Source: Chitinophagales bacterium (GTDB lineage: Bacteria > Bacteroidota > Bacteroidia > Chitinophagales > S012-47). From it: DNA of 35,693 nucleotides. The DNA lies in the NCBI GenBank assembly GCA_015487695.1, contig WFPF01000126.1, positions 1 through 35,693 on the forward strand, in the 5' to 3' direction. Positions 1 through 7,816 of the stretch are shown here, piece after piece (the first letter of the stretch is position 1; each line of letters opens with the position of its first letter). The position numbers were made by a program, and so were the translations under genes. The notes beneath the pieces are model-generated. The model had not been told where the DNA came from. It searched no databases and worked only from the letters and a program-made list of their open reading frames with translations.

Positions 1-1
1 G

Positions 2-634
2 AAGATGCGCACTGACCTTAGCGCACCCCTGCTTCCGTCCATGGGGCAGCTCGACCCGCTGGACGGCCTTGTCACCTTCAGTATGCTCCGCGCAAAGATG
101 AAAGAATGGAAGCTAGATGAGATCAGGCTCGATGCCGCCATTGACGACATGCGGGAAATCTGCGGACACATAAGTACCCTCACAGACGATCCCCTCGGAC
201 TGGGAGGGTTGCTGAGCGATTCCTATTTCCTCTCGGCCCTGATTGCATCCGGATACAACCGCGAAGACGAAGCCCGGCTCGAACGCATGCTGAGCGACTC
301 TGCCAGGGGCATGGCTGCCTTTCTGGCCACCCCCGCCCTTCATCTCCCGGCTGCCCAGCGCCTCGCCTTCCGCGAACTGGGACTCGCCATCGGTTTGCAT
401 GCCCTGGATAAAAGCGGGGAAATCATAGAAAAACATAAAAGCGCCTTTGCACTTTCGTCCGGTTTGCAGGAGTTGCTCTCTATCAATCGAAAGTTTATTC
501 CCGTGGGCGATGCCATCGAAATTTTCTGGCTGGAAGAGCAAAATCAGGAATCGCAAAGCTGGAAGGCTCACCTCAACATCAACACCGTAATGCTGGCCAC
601 GGCCCTCCTGCCCGATGGATATCTTTCATTTTAA
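2..634 (+). CDS. Hypothetical protein, 5'-truncated by the window edge
   Basis: I do not recognise the family. The reading frame is open to the left edge. The first ATG in the window, at position 5, has no convincing ribosome site, and the text around it reads like mid-protein, so this is probably the C-terminal 210 or so residues of a longer gene. The visible part is soluble and mostly helical by composition, with no signal peptide or membrane segment. It has a Leu/Ala-rich middle (residues about 65-150) and a more beta-like end containing EIFWLEE. It is convergent with the subtilase gene, with only 26 bp between the two stop codons. Confidence 0.6.
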   Translation, partial: KMRTDLSAPLLPSMGQLDPLDGLVTFSMLRAKMKEWKLDEIRLDAAIDDMREICGHISTLTDDPLGLGGLLSDSYFLSALIASGYNREDEARLERMLSDSARGMAAFLATPALHLPAAQRLAFRELGLAIGLHALDKSGEIIEKHKSAFALSSGLQELLSINRKFIPVGDAIEIFWLEEQNQESQSWKAHLNINTVMLATALLPDGYLSF

Positions 635-660
635 AACTGAAAACAGGGGGCCATATCTGT

Positions 661-2382
661 CTACTCGACTTTGATGATGCGCAGCACACTTTGATGAAAG
701 ACAGCCCCATTGCCGCTTTCCACATCCACACGCAATAGGTAAACCCCGTTGGCCTTATTTTGCAGGGCAAAGACGGGAATGGCATAGGCCGTGCCGGGAT
801 AGGCATAAATAATATTGTTGTAGTGCAGTTGCCCGCTGATATCGTAGAGGCTATAAGTAACAAGCCGGGGCTCTTCGAAGCGAAATGCAATCTGAAATTT
901 GCCCGTGGTGGGGTTGGGACTGACGGTGATCAGGCTGTCTTTCACCGTGGCCTCCTCGCCACCGGCCAGGTAAAAAGCCGCCTCTGAAAAGTTGGGAATA
1001 CCGTATCCCACCCGGTCATCGGGATGCTCGTAGCGGTGACCGCTTCGCTCGATGGCGTGGAATATGTCCATGTTGTTGCGCTCGGGGAAAGCCTGCCAGA
1101 GACAGGCCGCCATGCCGGCAATAATGGGGCTCGAGAAGGACGTCCCGCTGCCTGTCCGCACCGAGTCGGCAAAGGACCAGAGGTAAGTGCCCCAGCCGAT
1201 GGCTGCCACATTGGGTTTTATGTCCCCGTCAAATGCGGGTCCGTAGGATGAGAAATCGGCCGGAATGGAGTCCTGATTTACGGCCCCGATGGCCAGTACA
1301 CTGTCGCCATCCGCAGGCGCCCCGATATAGTGCCAGTTGCTGTTGCCACTGTTTCCCGCACTGTTGACCATCAGCATACCCCGCGAAGCGGCTATATCGG
1401 CTCCGCGTGTAATGCGTGTGGTGTTTCCATCCATCTCATAGTAGTGATGGTCCATGGTCGAATCGTCAAATGTCGTGTAGCCCAGCGAGGTATTGCATAC
1501 ATCGGCTCCGATGCTGTCGGCAAATTCGGCTCCGGCTATCCAGTTGTCTTCTTCCACCAGCAGTTCGGAGCTCACATCTTCGGTGATGAGAAGCACATAT
1601 GATGCCCGGGGAGCCGTGCCCACATAGAGGCCCGGCACTTCGGCCGCCATGGTGCTGAGCACGTAGCAGCCATGCGATGAGAAGCGATATACATCCTCTG
1701 CGGGGTCCACAAAATTGTGGCTGGCCACAATGCGTCCTTCTTCGCGCAGCAGATCAAATGCTTTGAGATATTCGACCCCGGCAAAACCGGCATCGAGGAC
1801 GGCAATAAGCATCCCTTCGCCCCGGAATCCCATGTCGTGCAGGGCATCGCCACCGATCATGCGAATCTGCGTATAGGCCATTCCGTAGTTGTACTCGAGG
1901 TTGCGCCTGTTGAGCGTACGCGGTAGCGATAGTTTCATCTCCGGGCCCGGATCGAAGTGAAAACGTGCTACCCGCTGCGAGTTCTTCACAAAAGGAAGCT
2001 GCAATATCTGCTGAAGCACCGAAGAATCGGGTACGGTGACCGTTACGGCATTAAACCATTTCGAGCGATTGTGGATCTCGGCACCGAGGGCCCGTACTTG
2101 TTTAATATAATCCTTGCTGACCGGCAGGTCGCGATAATCGATGGGGATGTTTTGCCGCGCTCTTCGCTCCAGGGCACGGGGCGAAAGAAAATCCCCGGGT
2201 GCATCGATGCGGTATTCCGTGGCATCTTTGTCAAGAAATTGTATCCAGTACTTGGGTGTCGATTGCGCCACTCCGGCAGCCGAAGAAAAAAGGAGGAATA
2301 AAATAGCGAGAAGGTATTTCCTTATTCGTATCGTATCAGTCGCTGATGCATGATGTAGCCGTTCGTTGCTTTTTCTTCCCAT
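661..2382 (-). CDS. Secreted S8 family subtilisin-like serine protease with T9SS sorting domain
   Basis: A secreted subtilase of 573 residues. The catalytic triad is visible: Asp197 in AVLDAGF, His237 in SSHGCYVLSTMAA and Ser415 in GTSFSSPIIAGMAA, with oxyanion-hole Asn344 in NSAGNSG. A hydrophobic signal segment (about residues 20-40) ends in AGVAQ. Residues about 45-150 look like a propeptide. The last 85 or so residues (from VSPNPTTGKF) are a type A T9SS sorting domain, so the enzyme is probably released or anchored at the cell surface. The ATG start lies 61 bp inside the upstream lipoprotein gene and gives an unusually long 20-residue N-region. No ATG lies closer to the signal segment, so a non-standard start near the lipoprotein stop codon is possible. 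It is probably co-transcribed with the lipoprotein. The substrate is unknown. Confidence 0.9.
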   Translation of the reverse strand: MGRKSNERLHHASATDTIRIRKYLLAILFLLFSSAAGVAQSTPKYWIQFLDKDATEYRIDAPGDFLSPRALERRARQNIPIDYRDLPVSKDYIKQVRALGAEIHNRSKWFNAVTVTVPDSSVLQQILQLPFVKNSQRVARFHFDPGPEMKLSLPRTLNRRNLEYNYGMAYTQIRMIGGDALHDMGFRGEGMLIAVLDAGFAGVEYLKAFDLLREEGRIVASHNFVDPAEDVYRFSSHGCYVLSTMAAEVPGLYVGTAPRASYVLLITEDVSSELLVEEDNWIAGAEFADSIGADVCNTSLGYTTFDDSTMDHHYYEMDGNTTRITRGADIAASRGMLMVNSAGNSGNSNWHYIGAPADGDSVLAIGAVNQDSIPADFSSYGPAFDGDIKPNVAAIGWGTYLWSFADSVRTGSGTSFSSPIIAGMAACLWQAFPERNNMDIFHAIERSGHRYEHPDDRVGYGIPNFSEAAFYLAGGEEATVKDSLITVSPNPTTGKFQIAFRFEEPRLVTYSLYDISGQLHYNNIIYAYPGTAYAIPVFALQNKANGVYLLRVDVESGNGAVFHQSVLRIIKVE

Positions 2383-3038
2383 GGTTCATTCGGAATTACA
2401 CTTCCCACAAATTTAAGATTGAATTGTATGCGCTCTATCAGACCAATGTCACGAGCGTAACGGGCTTCCGAGTAATGGTACTCCAGCAGGTTTTCGTCAT
2501 CTGACTCAAGGACATGAGCGGTTTTAGCAAATGAATTGGTTCCCAGATCATACGCTTCATCCACCGCAAGGAAAACATTGTTCCAACTGCGGTAAAAGGC
2601 AAAGGTATCATTGTCGGGAAGAAAGGCGGCCCCATCCCATTGCGTGCCCTTCACCGGTGGGAAGACAAAGGGGATCAAGCGAATGTTGTTGGCCTGGTAT
2701 TCCAGGCGCTGGGGTGTTCTCACCAGCATAGTTATCTCGGGGCCCTCCCAGAAAGAAGCTCCCTTTCTGCGCCTGTACTCTTCGGCCAGGTGCACCGTGC
2801 GGCCTTCGGCATCGCGAAAGGTATCGGCAATTAGCACTTTCAATTCCCAGTGAAAAGTATCTCTTCCGCCTGCAAGAAGGGGACTGTAGATGACAGAATC
2901 TATTTCGTAAACGATGGTATGCCCGATATCGAGCGGGTAATAATCGTAGCCCCGGTCGAGCTGAAAGTCACTCAGCCGGGTGCAGGAAGTGAATGCCCAT
3001 AAGGCAAGCAGTGAAATAAGGATCTTATTCTTCATCAT
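2322..3038 (-). CDS. Putative lipoprotein of unknown function
   Basis: A 238-residue protein starting with a lipoprotein signal: Lys-rich N-region, hydrophobic core LISLLALWA and lipobox FTSC, with the lipidated cysteine near residue 19. Two ATGs stand in tandem at the start; either could be used. The mature part is beta-rich and rich in aromatic residues (GYDYYPLDIGHTIVYEID, SFWEGPEITML, FYRSWNNVF). It resembles the many small Bacteroidota surface lipoproteins without assigned function. The gene is upstream of the subtilase and overlaps it by 61 bp on the same strand, so the two may be translationally coupled. It could be an anchor or partner for the protease, but nothing in the sequence proves this. 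Confidence 0.75.
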   Translation of the reverse strand: MMKNKILISLLALWAFTSCTRLSDFQLDRGYDYYPLDIGHTIVYEIDSVIYSPLLAGGRDTFHWELKVLIADTFRDAEGRTVHLAEEYRRRKGASFWEGPEITMLVRTPQRLEYQANNIRLIPFVFPPVKGTQWDGAAFLPDNDTFAFYRSWNNVFLAVDEAYDLGTNSFAKTAHVLESDDENLLEYHYSEARYARDIGLIERIQFNLKFVGSVIPNEPWEEKATNGYIMHQRLIRYE

Positions 3039-3247
3039 GAACTTCTACGTAAGCGGCCCGAAATGGTTGGCTCCATTTGCATTTTGTAAATCTAACGCGG
3101 AAAAAGGCAAGCCGGTCTTCCGCTGTGCTTAATTTTCTGTCGAAAAAGCGGAAAATAGTCCTTTTTACTAATCGCAGGAGCGGGTAATGTGAAAATCAAC
3201 ACTCCGGCTCTGCCGTGTGCCTCTTATCTTGCAAAACTAAAATCCCC

Positions 3248-4021
3248 GTGGAATACGGAATCATCCCACTCAGCCTCGTTCCTGTCCGGGCCCGGGCCTC
3301 GGACGAATCGGAAATGGTCACCCAGCTCCTCTTTGGCGAAGGCATAGAGGTGCTCAGTGCCCGGGCGCAATGGCGCCACATCCGCTGCCTTTTCGATGAC
3401 TACGAAGGCTGGATTGACGAAAAGCAATATGTAAAAACCGAAAAGAAAGTGCTCGAAGAGGCCCTTTTGCAGCCGGCTTACTCGCTGGAGATTGCTCACT
3501 CGATTACCAACCACACCCACCACATTCCGGTGGTCTTGGGTTCCTTTCTCCCCTATTTCGATGGCATCAACCTCAAAATGGCCGGCCGTTCCTATTGGTA
3601 CAACGGACAAGCCTACACGCCTTCTGAAGCTGATGAGCCCCGCGCCCTGCTCGAGAAAATCGTTCTGAAATATCACTATGCCCCCTACCTCTGGGGCGGG
3701 CGTTCGCCTTTTGGCATCGACTGTTCGGGGCTCACTCAGATGGTTTACAAAATCCTCGGAGTTGCCCTGCCGCGCGATGCACGTCAGCAGGCAGATCACG
3801 GACGGGAGGTGGCTTTTGCCTCTACGGCCCGGAGTGGCGATCTGGCTTTTTTCAGCAATAAAAACGGAGACATTGCCCATGTCGGCATTGTGTTGAAAGA
3901 CAAGCGCATCATCCATGCCTACGGCCGGGTGCGCATCGACCGCCTCGACCAACAGGGCATCTACAACGAAGAACTGCAAAAATATACGCATCAGCTGCGC
4001 ATCATCAGGCGCATCTTCTGA
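3248..4021 (+). CDS. NlpC/P60 family cell-wall endopeptidase with N-terminal SH3-like region
   Basis: A predicted gamma-D-glutamyl-diamino acid endopeptidase acting on peptidoglycan stem peptides. An N-terminal bacterial SH3-like region (residues about 1-75, containing VPVRARASDESEMVTQLLFGE) precedes the NlpC/P60 domain. The catalytic residues are Cys159 in FGIDCSGL, His211 in GDIAHVGIVL and His223 in IIHAYGRV. I chose the GTG at 3248 because the protein then begins VEYGIIPLSLVPVRA, like relatives as I recall them; a longer form from GTG at 3215 is possible but adds a Cys-rich tail. The imperfect -7-like string TATCTTGC at 3225-3232 would place transcription start inside that longer version. 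No signal peptide is visible, so export is unclear. The stop codon directly abuts the stop of the convergent neighbour. Confidence 0.88.
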   Translation: MEYGIIPLSLVPVRARASDESEMVTQLLFGEGIEVLSARAQWRHIRCLFDDYEGWIDEKQYVKTEKKVLEEALLQPAYSLEIAHSITNHTHHIPVVLGSFLPYFDGINLKMAGRSYWYNGQAYTPSEADEPRALLEKIVLKYHYAPYLWGGRSPFGIDCSGLTQMVYKILGVALPRDARQQADHGREVAFASTARSGDLAFFSNKNGDIAHVGIVLKDKRIIHAYGRVRIDRLDQQGIYNEELQKYTHQLRIIRRIF

Positions 4022-6082
4022 TCAGGGCCTGCTCAGTTTTTCTGTCAGGCGTTCGAGCTGCCCGAGGCGCCTGTTCAGTGCCTGTACCTGCGATTCAAGG
4101 CTGCGAATGCGGGCGTCCTTCTCTTCTATGAGTTCCTGTTGCTCCTGCATGGCCGATACGATAACCGGTATCATTCCCGTATAATTGACCGCTTCAAAGG
4201 AAATCCCTTCTTCCGGATCAGATGCCCTTTCTTCATCTCCATTTTCATTGATAAGTGGCAAATGATAACTCTCTTTCACCAGTTGCGGCAAAACCCGTTT
4301 CACATCATCTGCAACAAAACCATATTGTTGACTTTCCGGCAAATTCATGCGCAATTGCATATCCTTCCGGAAATGGTAACGCTTTGGATGCAGGGCCAAG
4401 ACTGCCTGAAGCCCGTCCGACAGCGCTTCCACATCCTCTTTCAAGCGTCTGTCTGATGGCAGATAATTACCCGTTGCATATACATCGCCATTAAAATATC
4501 CTGCATAGCTGTTGCTTGCTGTCGGTGCATAGCCCATCACGCCATAATTCCAGTTACCCTGAGAAGCTCTTCCATATATACCCACGTTAACACGGGTATT
4601 GGTAATGGTAGAAGAGCCTACCACACCATAACAGTTGGGATTGGAACCTATAGAGGAAGGTTGTGCCTTTGCATACAAGCCATATATAGACCCGGTTGAA
4701 ATACCTGATCGATAACCGGTACTAAGTATGTTAACATTTGCGTACCCTAATGCTCCGGTCACATATCCTCGATAAATACGAACATAATTGTCATCCTTAT
4801 TAATGACGGATATGCCGCCAGTGTAGATATTTAGAGGTTCAGCATAAGGCAAATTAGTATACATTCTCCTATAAGATATCCCTTGTGCACTTGTCCGTAC
4901 TCTCCAATAAACACTACCATTAAACATGTAATCAATTAAGAGAGAATCATATGATCCTCCTTCAAGAAGCAGTTGCGAAACATTATATGCAAACAATGGG
5001 TCTTTTTTTATGTGAAGCTGTGCCTCGGGTGTATCGGTAAGAATCCCAATGTGCCTGGATCCCAGCCCGATATGAAAAACAGGAACGCTGGGAGAGCCAA
5101 ACAAAGTCGGCCGGGTAAATAAAAAGACATCCCTTGCATCTTCGTATTCGAGGCCCCATTGGGGATAATCCGGAGAATGTCCGATGAGCATGCGCCTGTC
5201 ATTACTTGTTCCTGACGAAAACATTGTGATCATCGGTACACTGCTGCCCGCTATGGCAGGAAAAACAATGCCGGCCTGCGGATCTGCAAAAGTGAGGGTA
5301 CCGCTGTTGCCATCTACCTGAAACTTATCGCCATTGCCTACCGTAAGGGACGCACTGGGACTGGCATCACCTATGCCTACGTTGCCTGCAGTGTAATAAA
5401 TATTGTTTCCACTGCTCAGCCAGGGGCTTGTTGGCAAGTTCACCGAGCCACCGCCCTGACTTAAATTAAGTGTGCTACCGCTCAAAGAGAGGGATTGAAT
5501 TTCATTTGTCGGATCGGCATCGGCATCGTCCACCTCGTCCGTGGATGAAATGACAAAATTGGGATAAGTTCCCGAAACCGTGGTAGCCCCGCTGCCGGTG
5601 ATGACTACCGCATTACCGGGCTCCCACCGGCTTCCGTTCCACACAAGGGCCTGCTTGTTTGCCGCTGGATTGTCGCTTACGTCTGTCAGGTCCGAGAGCT
5701 TCATGTCGGTGGCAATTTTGCTGTAAGGCACCGAGCGGAAAAGCGAAGTGTCGATTTTTGACCCGTTGATTTCGGTGATCAGGTACATGTCATCAGCCGA
5801 CCAGTCGATGTCCTCAAAAATGCCGATCTCTGCCGTTCCCTCGCCCATGGCCAGGTAGAATAGGCCGAAATCATTGGTTTTCGGCTTAAAAGTCTCTTGA
5901 TAGACAATCGGGCCGGCTGCGCTTCCTTCCCGGAACTGAAAGCGTACATTGATATTGCTGTTGGCCAGTACATTGCCGTTGGCATCCCGCGCTACCGCCT
6001 GGTAATTGATGGCCGGGTTTTGTGCGAAGGATGCGGAAAGGATAAACAGAAGGGTTAGAATAATAGATATTGGTTTTTTCAT
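4022..6082 (-). CDS. Secreted tail-fibre-domain protein with C-terminal S74 intramolecular chaperone
   Basis: A 686-residue exported protein. The signal peptide is MKKPISIILTLLFILSASFA, followed by the NPAINYQAVARDANGNVL segment common at the start of Bacteroidota cell-surface proteins. The middle is a long low-complexity beta region (GSTLNLSQGGGSVNLP, GNVGIGDASPSASLTV). A peptidase_S74-type domain begins at SDRRLKED. Ser543 and Lys548 match the Ser-Lys dyad used for self-cleavage in phage endosialidase tail spikes. The last 45 or so residues form a coiled coil (IEEKDARIRSLESQVQALNRR), consistent with trimer assembly. The domain is known from phage fibres, but no other phage gene lies nearby and a Sec signal is present, so I infer a surface fibre or adhesin. 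Part of the middle (about 4600-5000) is AT-richer than the flanks. No T9SS domain is visible. Confidence 0.85.
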   Translation of the reverse strand: MKKPISIILTLLFILSASFAQNPAINYQAVARDANGNVLANSNINVRFQFREGSAAGPIVYQETFKPKTNDFGLFYLAMGEGTAEIGIFEDIDWSADDMYLITEINGSKIDTSLFRSVPYSKIATDMKLSDLTDVSDNPAANKQALVWNGSRWEPGNAVVITGSGATTVSGTYPNFVISSTDEVDDADADPTNEIQSLSLSGSTLNLSQGGGSVNLPTSPWLSSGNNIYYTAGNVGIGDASPSASLTVGNGDKFQVDGNSGTLTFADPQAGIVFPAIAGSSVPMITMFSSGTSNDRRMLIGHSPDYPQWGLEYEDARDVFLFTRPTLFGSPSVPVFHIGLGSRHIGILTDTPEAQLHIKKDPLFAYNVSQLLLEGGSYDSLLIDYMFNGSVYWRVRTSAQGISYRRMYTNLPYAEPLNIYTGGISVINKDDNYVRIYRGYVTGALGYANVNILSTGYRSGISTGSIYGLYAKAQPSSIGSNPNCYGVVGSSTITNTRVNVGIYGRASQGNWNYGVMGYAPTASNSYAGYFNGDVYATGNYLPSDRRLKEDVEALSDGLQAVLALHPKRYHFRKDMQLRMNLPESQQYGFVADDVKRVLPQLVKESYHLPLINENGDEERASDPEEGISFEAVNYTGMIPVIVSAMQEQQELIEEKDARIRSLESQVQALNRRLGQLERLTEKLSRP

Positions 6083-6096
6083 AACGCTATATTTTA

Positions 6097-6112
6097 TTAT
6101 TCTTCAAAGAAT
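6097..6112. promoter_or_regulatory. 16-bp inverted repeat in the nnr / fibre-protein divergent promoter region
   Basis: The sequence reads TATTCTT-CA-AAGAATA, two perfect 7-bp arms around a 2-bp centre. It lies 15 bp upstream of the fibre-protein ATG, within the 109-bp gap it shares with nnr. The leftward strand of the same site reads TATTCTTTG, one base longer than the -7 consensus TAnnTTTG. The site could be an operator, a promoter element or both; no regulator is encoded next to it. Confidence 0.35.
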
Positions 6113-6179
6113 ATTTTCAGGAATTAAAATAAATAACAATTCCATATTAAACAAATTTTAGTACGCAGATATTCTTTCG

Positions 6180-6187
6180 TAATTTTT
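6180..6187 (+). promoter_or_regulatory. Possible -7 promoter element for nnr
   Basis: TAATTTTT matches the Bacteroidota -7 consensus TAnnTTTG at seven of eight positions and stands exactly 4 nt before the nnr ATG. The intervening cagg could instead act as a weak ribosome site, and TATTCTTTC at 6170-6178 is a competing candidate. The call is weak. Confidence 0.3.
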
Positions 6188-6191
6188 CAGG

Positions 6192-7697
6192 ATGAAAATT
6201 CTGAATGCCGAAGAAATCCGCCTGGCCGACCGATATACGATTGAACATGAACCCATCGCTTCCATCGACCTGATGGAGCGGGCCTCCATGGCCTTCGTAA
6301 AGGCGTTTGAGGAGCATTTCCCCGCACCCCGGAAAGTCTGGGCAATGGCAGGAACAGGCAATAACGGAGGTGATGCCCTGGCCATAGCACGGCTCTTGTC
6401 GGAGAGGGGCTACGAGGTGCATGCCTGCATTGCCCGCTACAGCGAGCGCGCCTCGGCCGATATGAAGAGCAATGAACTGCGCCTTCGCAGAGAAAGCAAT
6501 GTGCCGCTGCATGAAATATGGCCGGGCGATGCATTTCCCGAAATCGAAAGGGCTGCAGTCATAATTGACGGGCTTTTCGGTTCCGGGCTGAATCGCCCGC
6601 TCAGCGGATTTGCAGCCGAAGTGATTGAATATCTCAATGCGCTCCCCTGCTATCGCGTTGCCATAGATATCCCTTCGGGCATGTTTACCGACCGTCTTTC
6701 TTCCGCTCCGGTTTTTCGCTCCGACCTTTGCATCACTTTCCAATGCCCGAAACTTGCCTTTTTCATGCCCGAGAATCAGGATTACACCGGTTATTGGGAA
6801 GTAGTTGACATTGGCCTTGATCCTTCCTTTATCGAGCGCCTCGAAAGTCCCTGGCACATGACCGATCCGGAGGACCTGCAGTCCCTTTGGCGGCCCCGGA
6901 AGAAATTTGATCACAAAGGGAAGTTCGGGCATATTCTGCTGGCTGCCGGAAAACGCGGCAGCATAGGTGCAGCTATACTGTCGGCACGTGCGGCACTGCA
7001 AAGCGGAGCCGGGCTGCTTACGGCCCATCTGCCGGCCTGCGGATATACGGCCATGCAAACGGCCGTCCCCGAGGCCATGGTGCGTGTGGATGACGCGGAA
7101 GATGAAATCAGTAAAATTCCTCTCGATGAAAAATACAACTGCGTGGCAGCCGGTCCGGGCATGGGCGTCTCGCCTGCCACTGCCAGGGCACTGGAGGAGC
7201 TGCTTCGAAGTGTAAATGTTCCCCTGCTTTTGGATGCCGATGCCCTCAACCTGCTGGCGCTCCATCCCGAATGGTGGGAACTCCTGCCAAAAAACAGCAT
7301 ACTGACGCCTCATCCGGGCGAATTTGCACGGCTGGCAGGAAAGAGCGAGAGCCACTTTGAGCGGGTAGAAAAAGCCCGCGAAATGGCCATGGAACGAAAG
7401 GTCGTCATCGCACTGAAAGGAGCCTGCACGGCCGTCTGCCTGCCTGACGGGTACGTCTTTTTCAATCCGGGCGGCAATCCCGGGATGGCCACAGCCGGCA
7501 GCGGAGATGTGCTGACAGGCGTCATTGCCGCCTTTCTTGCGCAGGGCTATCCTCCGGCCTATGCGACCCGCCTCGGAGTTTATCTTCACGGCCTTGCCGG
7601 TGATCTGGCGGCTGAAGAGCATGGCGAACTGGGCGTGACAGCCGGCCGGATCAGTGAAAAAATCGGACAGGCAAGCCTCCTGCTGGAGAGCTGTTAA
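6192..7697 (+). CDS. nnr: Bifunctional NAD(P)H-hydrate repair enzyme (epimerase plus ADP-dependent dehydratase)
   Basis: This enzyme repairs damaged NADHX and NADPHX. The N-terminal YjeF_N domain (residues about 1-210) epimerises the R and S hydrates; GTGNNGGDALAIARLL near residues 54-69 is its nucleotide-binding loop. The C-terminal ribokinase-like domain (about 225-501) dehydrates the S form using ADP. It shows LLLDADALNLL, LTPHPGEFARL and GNPGMATAGSGD at 428-439, ending in the expected catalytic Asp439. At 501 residues it has the usual length of the fused bacterial enzyme and both halves look intact. The ATG at 6192 is preceded by tttcagg. It stands alone, divergent from the fibre protein. 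A long open frame on the opposite strand across this gene is a shadow. Confidence 0.95.
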   Translation: MKILNAEEIRLADRYTIEHEPIASIDLMERASMAFVKAFEEHFPAPRKVWAMAGTGNNGGDALAIARLLSERGYEVHACIARYSERASADMKSNELRLRRESNVPLHEIWPGDAFPEIERAAVIIDGLFGSGLNRPLSGFAAEVIEYLNALPCYRVAIDIPSGMFTDRLSSAPVFRSDLCITFQCPKLAFFMPENQDYTGYWEVVDIGLDPSFIERLESPWHMTDPEDLQSLWRPRKKFDHKGKFGHILLAAGKRGSIGAAILSARAALQSGAGLLTAHLPACGYTAMQTAVPEAMVRVDDAEDEISKIPLDEKYNCVAAGPGMGVSPATARALEELLRSVNVPLLLDADALNLLALHPEWWELLPKNSILTPHPGEFARLAGKSESHFERVEKAREMAMERKVVIALKGACTAVCLPDGYVFFNPGGNPGMATAGSGDVLTGVIAAFLAQGYPPAYATRLGVYLHGLAGDLAAEEHGELGVTAGRISEKIGQASLLLESC

Positions 7698-7816
7698 GAA
7701 TGCTCGACAACGCAAGAGGGCAGGGTATTCTGATTTTATTAGGACGGATGTGCATTATTCTTTTAAATTAGTTCTAAACGATTTGCTTCTCTCCCTGTCT
7801 AAATGAAAATTTAACC

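Noticed and set aside
4022-6082. Prophage or tail-fibre gene cluster
   Set aside because: The protein has a Sec signal peptide, and its neighbours are housekeeping and T9SS genes without any phage function.
6147-7715. Long open frame (over 500 codons) on the minus strand across nnr
   Set aside because: The plus strand carries every motif of the NAD(P)HX repair enzyme. The minus frame has no domain and reflects the GC-rich codon pattern of the real gene.
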